A stretch of 64,000 nucleotides of DNA from Micromonospora parva (GCF_000718515.1 NZ_JNZS01000004.1:248001-312000); one strand, 5' to 3'. Positions 34,851 to 43,024 are shown, counted from the first letter of the stretch. The notes: a model not told the origin generated them from the letters alone. Program-made: numbers and translations.

Positions 34851-35752
34851 CACGCCACCTTTCGCGCCAGCGTCGGATACCCGTAGCGGCGTAGCAGGGG
34901 CAGGGCGAGCGCCGTGGTCGTGGCGGTGGGCAGCGCCGGCAGCTCCGTACGCCAACGGTCGTCCGGCCGGATCAACACGGTGCCCTGACCGAGCCGATCC
35001 GGGTTGCCGGTGACCGTGTGGTTGGTGCCGAGGGTCACCTTGCCCTCCTCGGTCACCGGTGGCTCGTCGTCGAGCCCCGCGAAACGCAGCACATCGGCCA
35101 GCACCTCACGGGGCTGCCGGGTCAGGTCCTCGTGTCGGATTCGGAGATAGCGGCCCGCCGCGGCCCGGCCGACGTACTCGGAGGCCACGTTGAAGCCCAC
35201 CCAGTTCGCCGTGCTCTGGGCCGGGCTCATCGGCTCGATGTACCGCTTGCCGCGCTGGTACGAGTAGGTGGTTGCCCGCGGGTCACGGACGATGTGCAGC
35301 ACCCGCACGTCCACATCGGAGCGTCGCAGCAGGGCGGCCGCCTCGGCCGGGTACTTGGAGCTGTCCACCACCGCCCGCTCCGCGCCCCGCCGCGCCAGCT
35401 CCCGGTAGACGGCGACGGTGCGGTCCAGGACCTGGGTGACGTGCGGGGGCGTGCTGGCCAGCCGGGCGCGGGTGTGCCGGGTCCGCAGGCCGGCCTGCTG
35501 CGACGACATCATCTGGCGGGCGAGCTTGGTGGGCTCGGCGTCGCCGAACGTGGCGATCACCGACGACCACAGCGTGCACTGCCGGATCTGCTCGCCGCAC
35601 CCGCACAGCGAGTTCGTGCCGCTGTCCAGCAGGCCGTTCTTCCACAGGTAGTGCAGTTCGCCGGCGTGCAGCACGCCGGGCAGCTCGTTGAGGACGTTGC
35701 CGAGGATGGTGCTGCCGCTGCGCAGCCAGCCGGTGATGTAGATGACCTTCAT
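34850..35752 (-). CDS. PAPS-dependent sulfotransferase
   Basis: 300 residues; ATG 35752 overlaps the encapsulin stop (ATGA). The 5'-phosphosulfate loop is visible at the start (ITGWLRSGSTILGNVL) and the 3'-phosphate loop as VVDSSKYPAEAA... and HIVRDPRATTYSYQRGKR. A CGCGEQIRQC segment adds Cys pairs. It transfers sulfate from PAPS to a hydroxyl or amine of the pathway intermediate. In azabicyclic amino acid pathways sulfation creates a leaving group; whether that applies here is open. It is directly coupled to the shell protein gene. Confidence 0.92.
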   Translation of the reverse strand: MKVIYITGWLRSGSTILGNVLNELPGVLHAGELHYLWKNGLLDSGTNSLCGCGEQIRQCTLWSSVIATFGDAEPTKLARQMMSSQQAGLRTRHTRARLASTPPHVTQVLDRTVAVYRELARRGAERAVVDSSKYPAEAAALLRRSDVDVRVLHIVRDPRATTYSYQRGKRYIEPMSPAQSTANWVGFNVASEYVGRAAAGRYLRIRHEDLTRQPREVLADVLRFAGLDDEPPVTEEGKVTLGTNHTVTGNPDRLGQGTVLIRPDDRWRTELPALPTATTTALALPLLRRYGYPTLARKVA

Positions 35753-36630
35753 CGCTGACCGTCCGTCAACAGGAGGAAGTGCTGGGGCAGGTGCACGGCC
35801 AGGCCCACGGAGGTGCGGGCCTCCACGACGTCGCCGTGCAGCGTCAGCGACGACCGGCTGGGGTCGAGCAGCGTCACGGCGGCCCGGAAATCCCCGAGCA
35901 GCGCCTGACCGCGCGGCATCATCCGGGTACGTGAGACCTTGATTCCGGCCTCGGCGAGTCGGCCGAGCAGCCCGTCGCGGACCAGGTCCCAGTAGTGGGC
36001 GGGGTGCACGACGATGCCGTCGCAGGAACCACCGGTCTCCTCGACCGCCCCCGCCGCGGCGGTCAACGCCGCACCGAGGTCGCCGCCAATGGTCGACCTG
36101 CGCATCTCGGGCAGCTTGAGCAGCCCCGCGATCCGACCGTCGGCGGTGCCGTGCAGCAGGGCCTGGTTCTCCACCACGCCCATCCGGACCAGCACCCGGT
36201 AGTCGATGAACGCGGCGAGCAACGCGGGCTCGTGCCGCAGGTCGGCGGGCAGGGGCACGGACACGCTCAGCTCGGTCAGCTCGGCGTACTCGACGGTGGG
36301 CTCGAAGGTCGCCTCCGGCGTGCTGGCGTACGCCGTGCCCGCGTTCGCGTACTCGCTCTTCGGAGCCTCGCGTACGTAGGCGAGCGTCTGATCGGAGACC
36401 GAGGCCACCTTCAACAGGTGCCGCACGGTGTAGCGCGGGCGGCTCTTGAACAGCGGGAACGAGGCGGTCAGGTGTGCCCGGATCGGCACCACCACGTCGT
36501 CGCCGTTCTGCACCCGGGCAACCGACATGGCGAATTCCTCACCCGGGCTGCGTCGGGCGAGCGTGGGGTCCGCAAGCGTCTGTCGGGTCACTTCCAGCGC
36601 GCTGGCGCTGGGTTGCATCGTGGTGGTCAT
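35749..36630 (-). CDS. HK97-fold encapsulin-like shell protein (family 3, natural-product type)
   Basis: 293 residues from ATG 36630 (GGGG at 5-6 nt; ATG 36633 also possible). It matches phage HK97-type major capsid/encapsulin architecture: a spine/E-loop region (about 45-95), the P-domain segment DLRHEPALLAAFIDYRVLVRMGVVENQALLHG, then GIAGLLK-like, the A-domain strand GIVVHPAHYWDLVRDG and MPRGQALLGDFRAAVTLLDPSRSSLTLHG. No portal, terminase or protease genes are near, and it overlaps its neighbours by 2-4 bp inside a biosynthetic operon, so it is not a prophage remnant. It probably self-assembles into a protein compartment holding one or more pathway enzymes. Cargo and targeting signal are unknown. 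Confidence 0.82.
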   Translation of the reverse strand: MTTTMQPSASALEVTRQTLADPTLARRSPGEEFAMSVARVQNGDDVVVPIRAHLTASFPLFKSRPRYTVRHLLKVASVSDQTLAYVREAPKSEYANAGTAYASTPEATFEPTVEYAELTELSVSVPLPADLRHEPALLAAFIDYRVLVRMGVVENQALLHGTADGRIAGLLKLPEMRRSTIGGDLGAALTAAAGAVEETGGSCDGIVVHPAHYWDLVRDGLLGRLAEAGIKVSRTRMMPRGQALLGDFRAAVTLLDPSRSSLTLHGDVVEARTSVGLAVHLPQHFLLLTDGQR

Positions 36631-37535
36631 CATTTCCCCTTCAGGACAGCGCTGAGAACCGCGGATGTCGTGAGCCCCAACGCGGCGAGTGTCTCGTCGT
36701 GGTTGCCGCCCTCGGCCGGCCAGTCGGCGCCGGCGTTCACACTCAGCACCTCGCGGTCGGGCAGCAGCAGCGCGAGGGTGGAGGCCACGCTGCCGGCAGC
36801 GCGGTGCTCCTCGACGACGACCAGCCGTCGCGCGTCGGCCAGCTGCGGCAGGGCGAGCGTCAGGCTTTCCTCGTCCACCCAGCACAGGTGCGCGTGGCCG
36901 AGGTCCGGCTGCTGCTCGGTGGCGGCCTGGCACAGTGCCGTCGGCTTCTCCCCGATGGATACGACGCAGGTGTCACCACCCATCGGGTTCAACCAGGTGA
37001 CAGCGCCCCGACCGGCCGGGGCGAACGACGCGTCGAACACCTCGTTGCGGCCCAGCCGCACGTAGCACGGCCAGTCGCCGTCGGCGGCGGCCCGGATCGC
37101 CTCGCGGGTCTCGGCCTCACCGGCGGGTACGGCGATCCGCACACCCGGCAGGCTCTGCATCACCGCGAGGTCCTCCAGGCAGTGGTGGGTCGGCCCGAAC
37201 CACGCGCCGGACACCCCGCCGTACGGGCTGACCAGGACCACGGGGGCACCGAGGTACCCGAGGCCGAGCTTGACACTCTCCCCCGCGCGGAACGCCGCGA
37301 ACGTGGCGAACGTGCTGACGAACGGCCGCAGCCCGGCGGAGGCGAGGCCCACCGCGATGTCCACCGCGGACGCTTCGGCGATACCGAGGTTCAGGAACCG
37401 GTCGGGAAACCGGTCCTGGAAACAGTGCTTGGGGCCGCCGAGATCCGCCTCCAGGCACACAATGCGCGGGTCGTCCGCGGCCAGCTCGGTCAGCTCGAGC
37501 CGGTACGCCTCCCGCGCGGACACCGTGGCCGTCAT
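36630..37535 (-). CDS. Transketolase-like, C-terminal subunit
   Basis: 301 residues from ATG 37535, overlapping the N-terminal subunit stop (TGATG). It carries the pyrimidine-binding domain (RFLNLGIAEASAVDIAVGLASAGLRPFVSTFATFAAFRAGESVK) and GPTHHCLEDLAVMQSLPGVRIAVPAG, as in split transketolases and DXS-like proteins, plus the C-terminal transketolase domain (about 180-301). With the N-terminal subunit it should transfer a two-carbon ketol unit. In carrier-protein pathways such a pair extends the LysW-bound semialdehyde. Confidence 0.9.
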   Translation of the reverse strand: MTATVSAREAYRLELTELAADDPRIVCLEADLGGPKHCFQDRFPDRFLNLGIAEASAVDIAVGLASAGLRPFVSTFATFAAFRAGESVKLGLGYLGAPVVLVSPYGGVSGAWFGPTHHCLEDLAVMQSLPGVRIAVPAGEAETREAIRAAADGDWPCYVRLGRNEVFDASFAPAGRGAVTWLNPMGGDTCVVSIGEKPTALCQAATEQQPDLGHAHLCWVDEESLTLALPQLADARRLVVVEEHRAAGSVASTLALLLPDREVLSVNAGADWPAEGGNHDETLAALGLTTSAVLSAVLKGK

Positions 37536-38308
37536 CACCGGATCGCCGCCTTCCACTGCCGCGCCCGCGCGGGACTGATCTTCACGTAGTGCGAGCCGGC
37601 CTTGCCCTCGGTGGCCGGCACGCCCTTGCCCTTCACCGTGGTGGCCAGCACCGCGAGCGGCCGGTCGGTCGGCGCCATCGTCCGCACCAACTTCTCGATG
37701 TCGTGCCCGTCGACCTCGGCCACCTCGAACCCGAACGCGGCCAGCCGGGCCGGCAGGTCGGTCAGCGGCGAGATGTCGGAGACGTACCCGTCGTTCTGGC
37801 CACCGTTGAGGTCCACCACCACGGTGAGCCCGCCGACCCGCTTGGCCTGGGCCACCTGTAGCGCCTCCCAGACCAGGCCCTCCTGCAACTCGCCGTCACC
37901 GACCACCGCGATGGCCCCGCCCGGCCGGTTCAGCAACCGTCGGGAGAGGGCCCAGCCGACCGCGTACGCGAGCCCGTGGCCGAGACTGCCGGTGGGGAAC
38001 CGGACGCCGGGCACCTTCGGGCCGGGATGTCCGGTGTAGGGCGACCCGGCGCGGCCGTACCGGGGTGCCGGGTTCTCCTCGATGACGCCGACCTCGTGCA
38101 GCACCGCGTAGAGGGCGGCCGCCGCGTGGCCCTTGCTGAGGACGACCTCCGTGCCCGGCTCGGACCGGGCGACGGCATACGCGGCGACCAGGATGTCCAC
38201 CACCGAAAGGCTGCCGCCGAGGTGACACCCGACCCCGCTGGCCGCCATGTCGACCACCAGCCGGCGAGCCCGGCTGGCCTGCTCCCGAAGCAGATCGATC
38301 TCGTCCAT
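37535..38308 (-). CDS. Transketolase-like, N-terminal (ThDP-binding) subunit
   Basis: 257 residues from ATG 38308, overlapping the kinase-hydrolase stop (TGATG). The ThDP/Mg2+ motif is GDGELQEGLVWEALQVAQAKRVGGLTVVVDLNG, with VVLSKGHAAAALYAVLHEVG and TGSLGHGLAYAVGWALS further upstream in the protein, as in transketolase N-domains. The frame is open upstream but the start is fixed by the overlap and the domain boundary. It pairs with the next gene to make a two-subunit enzyme. Confidence 0.9.
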   Translation of the reverse strand: MDEIDLLREQASRARRLVVDMAASGVGCHLGGSLSVVDILVAAYAVARSEPGTEVVLSKGHAAAALYAVLHEVGVIEENPAPRYGRAGSPYTGHPGPKVPGVRFPTGSLGHGLAYAVGWALSRRLLNRPGGAIAVVGDGELQEGLVWEALQVAQAKRVGGLTVVVDLNGGQNDGYVSDISPLTDLPARLAAFGFEVAEVDGHDIEKLVRTMAPTDRPLAVLATTVKGKGVPATEGKAGSHYVKISPARARQWKAAIR

Positions 38309-40155
38309 CACCGCACACACCAATCCCGTACGGCGGCGGACAACACCGTCCGCGCCCGCCGGTACTCGTCGGCTGACAGCCGCTCGTCGGGCGTGTGGTC
38401 CAGGTGAGCATCTCCCGGCCCGTACGCCACCATCGGAACGCCGCGCCACCTGGTGGCGAGCGTGTTCATGTCGCTGCTCCCCTTCTTCGCGAGCAGCCGT
38501 GGAGCGTCACCGGTCGCCGCGCGCAGCGCCCGGGTGAACGCCCGTACCAGCGGATCGGTCCGGGGTGTGCTCACCGGCGGCGTGGCGAGCAGCAGCTCAC
38601 CGTCCTCGAAGACGGACAGCATGCTGTCCAGTTCGGTTCCCGGCGGGACCCGGACATCCAGCACCGCCGAGGCGGTCTGCGTGCCACCGGAGCCGCCCGA
38701 GGCCAGATCGAGCACCGCGAACAACGCTTCCGGACTGCACTTGCCGACCTCGGCCTCGACCTCGCCGATGAGGTCGACGAGGGAACTGGCGGCGGTCCGC
38801 CGTTCCTTGCCCGCCGTGTGACCGGTGGTCCGGGCGACATCCATCCGCACCTTGCAGACGCCGTGGTAGCCGATGGTCACCGCACCGGCGCCGCTGGGCT
38901 CGCCGATGATGACCGCGTCCGCCGGGTAGTGGTCACGCGCGTAGAGCGAACCGGACGCCGTCCGCTCCTCCTCCACGGTGCCGACCACCCGCACCGTGAC
39001 ACCCTCGGGTGGTTCGAACTCCACGAGCGTCTGCAGGAACACGGCCAGGCTGGCCTTGGCGTCCACGCAGCCCCGGCCGGTCAGCGCGGCACCGTCCCAG
39101 GCCACCGGCCAGCGGTAGGGGACGGTGTCCAGGTGGCCGAGCATCAGCAGCCGGCGTGGCCCGCTGCCGCGCGTGGCGACCAGGTTGCCGGCTGGGTCGA
39201 TGACCGCGTGCACGCCCTTCTCGGTCAGCCACTTCAGCAGGTACAGCGCCAGTTCCCGTTCGCCGCCGGAGACCGAGGAGATCTCCACCATGCGGGTCAG
39301 CAGGTCCAGGTCCGGCTCCGGTGCGGCGGCCCGCCAGAACCGGGTACCGCCGTGGGTGTTTGCGGTGTGCGGGCCGGTTATGGCGACGTCAGCGGTCCCC
39401 TTCAGGGCCAGCTCCGCCGCCCGGACCTTCTGCCGCATCCGTCCGCTCGCGTACGTCATTCCCTCACCACTGCACAGGTGCGGCAGGGTGCTGGTGCGGT
39501 CGGACGGGTCGGCGAGCAGGCCCGGGGTGCCGGTCACCAGGCGCAGGTGATCGGCGTCGAGCGCGTTCGCCACCTCGGCGGCGAGCACGTCGGCATCGAC
39601 GTTGATCGGCGCGCCGCCGTCGCTCGCGGTCACCGGCGGTGACACGCAGACCACGTCGAAGGTGTCCAGGAGGGACAGCAGCCGCGCCACGTCCACCGCG
39701 GAGACCGCGCCGGCGCGGTGGTCGCGGACCAGCCGCTGCCGGTCGCCCTCGACCACCCGCAGCGGCCGGTTCGGGGTGCCCGTGACCAGCCCCTCCGGTG
39801 TGGCCGTCGCGGCGAACACCGTCAACTCACGCTGGCCCAGGTTCTCCCGGATCCGGGGGAGGGTCAGCTGTTCGTACGCGGCGACGATGTGCGGCATCTC
39901 GTCGGGCGGGCAGTACCGCACCTCGTCGCCGGAGGCCAGTCGCAGCATCCGCATCGGGCGCTCGATACCGGCGTAGTAGTCAGCGATGTCGGCCGCGCCG
40001 CCGGCGACCAGCAACAGTCGGGCACCGCCCGCGCTCAGCGCGGCCAGGTCGTCGTAGACGGAGGCGTGCCGCAGGCTCGAACTGCCCACCTTGACCACGT
40101 ACAGCGGCCGGTAGGGGAAGATCCCCGCCAACGCCTCGTTATTCATCACGGCCAT
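38308..40155 (-). CDS. Fused [LysW]-aminoacyl kinase (LysZ) and [LysW]-amino acid hydrolase (LysK)
   Basis: 615 residues from ATG 40155 (GGAGG 7 nt upstream). Residues about 15-270 form an amino acid kinase domain (LYVVKVGSSSLRHASVYDDL, RLLLVAGGAADI, INVDADVLAAEVANALDADHLRLVTGTPGLL). Residues about 280-615 form an M20/ArgE-like metallohydrolase: zinc ligands in MLGHLDTVPY, GRGCVDAKASLAV, EEERTASGS, IGEPSG and the late HLDHTPDERL. In known LysW pathways these are separate enzymes: LysZ phosphorylates the carrier-bound carboxylate and LysK releases the finished amino acid. Here first-activation and release are fused into one chain. Confidence 0.87.
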   Translation of the reverse strand: MAVMNNEALAGIFPYRPLYVVKVGSSSLRHASVYDDLAALSAGGARLLLVAGGAADIADYYAGIERPMRMLRLASGDEVRYCPPDEMPHIVAAYEQLTLPRIRENLGQRELTVFAATATPEGLVTGTPNRPLRVVEGDRQRLVRDHRAGAVSAVDVARLLSLLDTFDVVCVSPPVTASDGGAPINVDADVLAAEVANALDADHLRLVTGTPGLLADPSDRTSTLPHLCSGEGMTYASGRMRQKVRAAELALKGTADVAITGPHTANTHGGTRFWRAAAPEPDLDLLTRMVEISSVSGGERELALYLLKWLTEKGVHAVIDPAGNLVATRGSGPRRLLMLGHLDTVPYRWPVAWDGAALTGRGCVDAKASLAVFLQTLVEFEPPEGVTVRVVGTVEEERTASGSLYARDHYPADAVIIGEPSGAGAVTIGYHGVCKVRMDVARTTGHTAGKERRTAASSLVDLIGEVEAEVGKCSPEALFAVLDLASGGSGGTQTASAVLDVRVPPGTELDSMLSVFEDGELLLATPPVSTPRTDPLVRAFTRALRAATGDAPRLLAKKGSSDMNTLATRWRGVPMVAYGPGDAHLDHTPDERLSADEYRRARTVLSAAVRDWCVR

Positions 40156-41174
40156 CCGCCGGCCTCCGGGAGTCCTAGCCGTTCGTCCATTCCGTGGATT
40201 CGGTTCATCGCCTGCACCGCCTGGCCGGCGCCGCCCTTGATGAGGTTGTCCAGGGCGGACACCACCACCCAGCGGTCACCGGACACCACCGCCGCGACCT
40301 CGGCGACGTTGGCGCCCACGACCGTCTTGAGCATCGGCATCCCCATCGGGGACCGCCCGGCCGCCACCCGCACGAAGGGCGCGTCGGCGTACGCCCGGGC
40401 GAACGCCCGGCGCACGTCGCTCTCCCCCGCACCGGGCTTCAGCCGCCCGTACGCCGAGACCATGACGCCGCGCGCGACCGGCAGGCTGAAGGTGGAGAAC
40501 TGCAGGTCCGGAGCCCGACCGGTCAGGTCGGTGAGGGCCTGGCGTACCTCGGGGGAGTGCCGGTGACCGTGCAGCTTGTGCACCCGGACGTTCCCGTCGC
40601 GTACGGCCGGATGCTCCACACTGCCGGTGCCGCTGCCGCTCGACCCCGACTTGGCGTCCACCACCACGTCCTCCGCCGCCAGGTCCGCCTTGAACAGCGG
40701 GTAGAGCGCGTAGATGGTGGCCGCCGCCATGCAGCCCGGCAGGTTGAGCACCGGTTCTGTCGGGGTAGGCGCGAACTCCGGGATGTAGTAGGGGATGGGC
40801 TGGCGCCAGCCGCCAGCCGACGCGGGATAGTGGCGCTCGACCTGGTCCGTCTGGCGCAGCCGGTAATCGCCGGCCAGGTTGATCACGACCTTGGCGCGGT
40901 TGGCCACGTCGTCGAGCACTGACGGCAGTACGCCGTTGGGCAGGCAGGCGAACGCGACGTCCACGTCCGGCATCTCGTCGAGCTTGCGCATGTGGTGCCC
41001 GCCGATCGACATGTTGCGCAACCCCGGCACGACCTGCCCGACGCGCTGACCGGCGTGCCGGGCCGAGGACACGAACGTCGGCACCACCTGGGGGTGGGCG
41101 GCCAGCAGCCGGATCAGCTCGGCTCCGATGAACCCGCTGCCGCCGAGGACGGCGGCGCTGATGTGCTCGCTCAC
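40146..41174 (-). CDS. lysY: [LysW]-aminoacyl-phosphate reductase (LysY/ArgC-like)
   Basis: 342 residues; GTG 41174 overlaps the lysX stop (GTGA). NADPH-binding start is AAVLGGSGFIGAELIRLLAAHPQV; the catalytic Cys is in NLPGCMAAATIYALYPL; DAKSGSSGSGTG and KLHGHRHSPEVRQAL complete the ArgC/LysY pattern. It reduces the acyl phosphate made by LysZ on the carrier to a semialdehyde, the proposed acceptor for the transketolase. It overlaps the kinase-hydrolase start by 10 bp. Confidence 0.92.
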   Translation of the reverse strand: MSEHISAAVLGGSGFIGAELIRLLAAHPQVVPTFVSSARHAGQRVGQVVPGLRNMSIGGHHMRKLDEMPDVDVAFACLPNGVLPSVLDDVANRAKVVINLAGDYRLRQTDQVERHYPASAGGWRQPIPYYIPEFAPTPTEPVLNLPGCMAAATIYALYPLFKADLAAEDVVVDAKSGSSGSGTGSVEHPAVRDGNVRVHKLHGHRHSPEVRQALTDLTGRAPDLQFSTFSLPVARGVMVSAYGRLKPGAGESDVRRAFARAYADAPFVRVAAGRSPMGMPMLKTVVGANVAEVAAVVSGDRWVVVSALDNLIKGGAGQAVQAMNRIHGMDERLGLPEAGGWP

Positions 41175-42049
41175 GCCGCCACCCCCGCCCGTGCGAACAC
41201 CGCGTCCCGCACGTACGCGGCGACGTGGCCGGCGATGTCGACGCCGTGGACCTTCGAGGACTGGGCGAAGTCCGGGTTGGTGTTGACCTCCAGCACGTAC
41301 ATCTCGCCGGTCTCCCTGGACTCGGCCAGGTCGACGCCGTAGAACCCGGGGCCGAAGCACGCCACGACCCGGGCGCACAGTTCGCGGGCGCGGTCCGAGA
41401 TCGGGATGGGCTCCACGGCGCCGCCCTGGTGGGTGTTGGTGCGCAGACCGGCGCCCACCTGGCGGTACGCCACGATCGGACGGTCCCCCACCACGTGCAC
41501 CCGCTCGTTGAAGCCGGGCTTGGGCACGTACTGCTGCACCACGACGGGGAACTCCTTGCCGGCCGGGTCCAACGCCTCCCGGCCGCCGGCCCAGGCGTCG
41601 AACTGCGCCTCGTCGGTGATGCGGACGATCCCGCGTCCCCACGAGCCGCTGATCGGCTTGACGACAGCGTCCCCGCCGAGCTCGTCGACGTAGCCACGAA
41701 CCTGCTCGACGGTGAACGCGACGTGCGTCGTCGGGTGCGGGACGTCGTGGTTGGCGAAGGCGATCGCCTGGAGATCCTTGGCGAGACACAGCCGCACCGC
41801 GTGCGGCGTGTTCAGCGTCTCGATGTCGGCGTGCTCGAACCGGGCCGCCATCGAGGCCAGTTCCCGGTGGGACACGTTGCGCAGCAGCACCATCCGGGGC
41901 CGCGGCGCGGCGTTGTTGAGTATGGCGGCGGTATGGCGGGGCAGCGCCGACTGCGCGGTCAGCCCGGTCGCCCGGAGCGCCCCCAGGAGCAGCCGCTCCT
42001 CCGGGCGCACCATGGTCACGGAGACCAGCACATCGGCCGTCTCACTCAC
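41171..42049 (-). CDS. lysX: [LysW]-amino acid ligase, ATP-grasp (LysX/RimK-like)
   Basis: 292 residues; GTG 42049 lies inside lysW (8-bp overlap). ATP-grasp motifs: GDAVVKPISGSWGRGIVRITDEAQ, VVVQQYVPKPGFNERVHVVGDRPIVAYRQ, GFYGVDLAESRETGEMYVLEVNTNPDF. It joins the alpha-amino group of glutamate, 2-aminoadipate or an analogue to the C-terminal Glu of LysW with ATP. Substrate choice is not readable with certainty. Confidence 0.93.
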   Translation of the reverse strand: MSETADVLVSVTMVRPEERLLLGALRATGLTAQSALPRHTAAILNNAAPRPRMVLLRNVSHRELASMAARFEHADIETLNTPHAVRLCLAKDLQAIAFANHDVPHPTTHVAFTVEQVRGYVDELGGDAVVKPISGSWGRGIVRITDEAQFDAWAGGREALDPAGKEFPVVVQQYVPKPGFNERVHVVGDRPIVAYRQVGAGLRTNTHQGGAVEPIPISDRARELCARVVACFGPGFYGVDLAESRETGEMYVLEVNTNPDFAQSSKVHGVDIAGHVAAYVRDAVFARAGVAA

Positions 42050-42227
42050 CCCAGTCCTCCTCGATCTCCGGTGCGCGGTCGAGCCGGATCGCGGGCGTGA
42101 CCTCGACTACCTCGTGTTCCTGGCCGCAGCCGCGGCACGACAGGATGTCGCCCAGCTCCGCCTCGGTCGACACGACGACCTCGGTGTCGCACTCCAGGCA
42201 GACCGGTGCGGTGGTCAGATTGGACAT
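42042..42227 (-). CDS. lysW: LysW-type amino-group carrier protein
   Basis: 61 residues. Two zinc knuckle pairs (CLEC about 10-13 and CRGC about 31-34) and the diagnostic acidic C-terminus EEDWGE, whose terminal Glu carries the substrate through an isopeptide bond. Such carriers hold amino acid intermediates in lysine/arginine synthesis in Thermus and archaea, and in secondary metabolism in Streptomyces (vazabitide, azinomycin and ficellomycin-type pathways). It is coupled to lysX by overlap. Confidence 0.96.
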   Translation of the reverse strand: MSNLTTAPVCLECDTEVVVSTEAELGDILSCRGCGQEHEVVEVTPAIRLDRAPEIEEDWGE

Positions 42228-42244
42228 GGGATCCCTCCGGAAGA

Positions 42245-42949
42245 CTAGGCTCGCTCGAAATCGATGATCATCATGTCGCGGGTCGCGACTGTCGCACCCT
42301 CGGGTCCGATCGGGGTTACTTCGTGTTCCATTGCGCGATCGTCGAGCAGAATGGTTTCCATAGGATTCACCATCGCGTGCTCGAACAACGGCTCGCTCTC
42401 ACCCTTGCGGAAGACACGGCTGATGCCACCGGCGCAATTCTGCCGGCCGACCAGATGGATGGCCACATAGTCGTGGCCGTCGCTGTGCCGCCCCTCCGGG
42501 GCGGGCGCCGAAGTGCCTTCACTGCCGGCCGTCACACGGATCATGTGGACGGTTATCAACCAGTCGCTGTCAATTCCGCTGGCACGGCTGACAAAGCCCA
42601 GGTCGTGTGTGATGACGGCTTGGAAGTTTGCGTTCTCGTACGCCTCCGGCGTGATCGGCGCGAACTGCCTGGCCTGCCCACCGTAGACCCGGTTCACGTC
42701 CGTCGCCTGGTAGAACGGCTGGGCGGGCAGCGTTTCCAGGGCACCTCCGGCGCGTCCCAGCAGCCGCCCCAACCGGCGGTATCGGCGTGTCCGGTGGCTC
42801 GGTTGGACGTACGGGTCGATTGGAAGGTCCTCCCATAATTTCGCGAATTCATACCACCCGTCACTGACGGAAACGGGTAGTTGCTCGTGGGCCCACCCGT
42901 TCTTCACGATGTCCTGCGCGCGGAGCAGGGCGAAATTGTTGATAGGCAT
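42245..42949 (-). CDS. 2-oxoglutarate/Fe(II) dioxygenase family protein (PF10014-like)
   Basis: 234 residues. The HxD pair of the iron site is in EGRHSDGHDYVAIHLVGR, the distal His in LLDDRAMEHEVTPIG and the 2-oxoglutarate Arg in VATRDMMIIDF. This pattern fits the family that includes amino acid hydroxylases such as isoleucine 4-hydroxylase. It probably hydroxylates an amino acid or carrier-bound intermediate. It is the first gene of the core operon, with the cluster promoter element 26 bp upstream and lysW 17 bp downstream. Confidence 0.88.
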   Translation of the reverse strand: MPINNFALLRAQDIVKNGWAHEQLPVSVSDGWYEFAKLWEDLPIDPYVQPSHRTRRYRRLGRLLGRAGGALETLPAQPFYQATDVNRVYGGQARQFAPITPEAYENANFQAVITHDLGFVSRASGIDSDWLITVHMIRVTAGSEGTSAPAPEGRHSDGHDYVAIHLVGRQNCAGGISRVFRKGESEPLFEHAMVNPMETILLDDRAMEHEVTPIGPEGATVATRDMMIIDFERA

Positions 42950-42974
42950 TGCGTGCCTCCCTTCTTATCCAGGA

Positions 42975-43024
42975 ATGAACGTACTCGCGGGGCGGTACTC
43001 TGCACCCGACTGAGCTCCACTCAA
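42975..43024 (-). promoter_or_regulatory. Conserved cluster promoter element, copy 2 (core operon)
   Basis: Read on the minus strand: TTGAGT (from 43024), then GTGCAGAGTACC with GTACC 26 nt after the start of TTGAGT, then AGTACGTTCAT ending at 42975; the AGTAC words are 14 nt apart. Ten to eleven bases in each block are identical to copy 1 at 18726-18776. It lies 26 bp upstream of the dioxygenase start. Confidence 0.72.

Noticed and set aside
35749..36630. Prophage remnant, because of the HK97-like capsid protein
   Set aside because: No terminase, portal, protease, tail or integrase gene is nearby, codon use matches the neighbours, and the gene overlaps biosynthetic genes at both ends within one operon.
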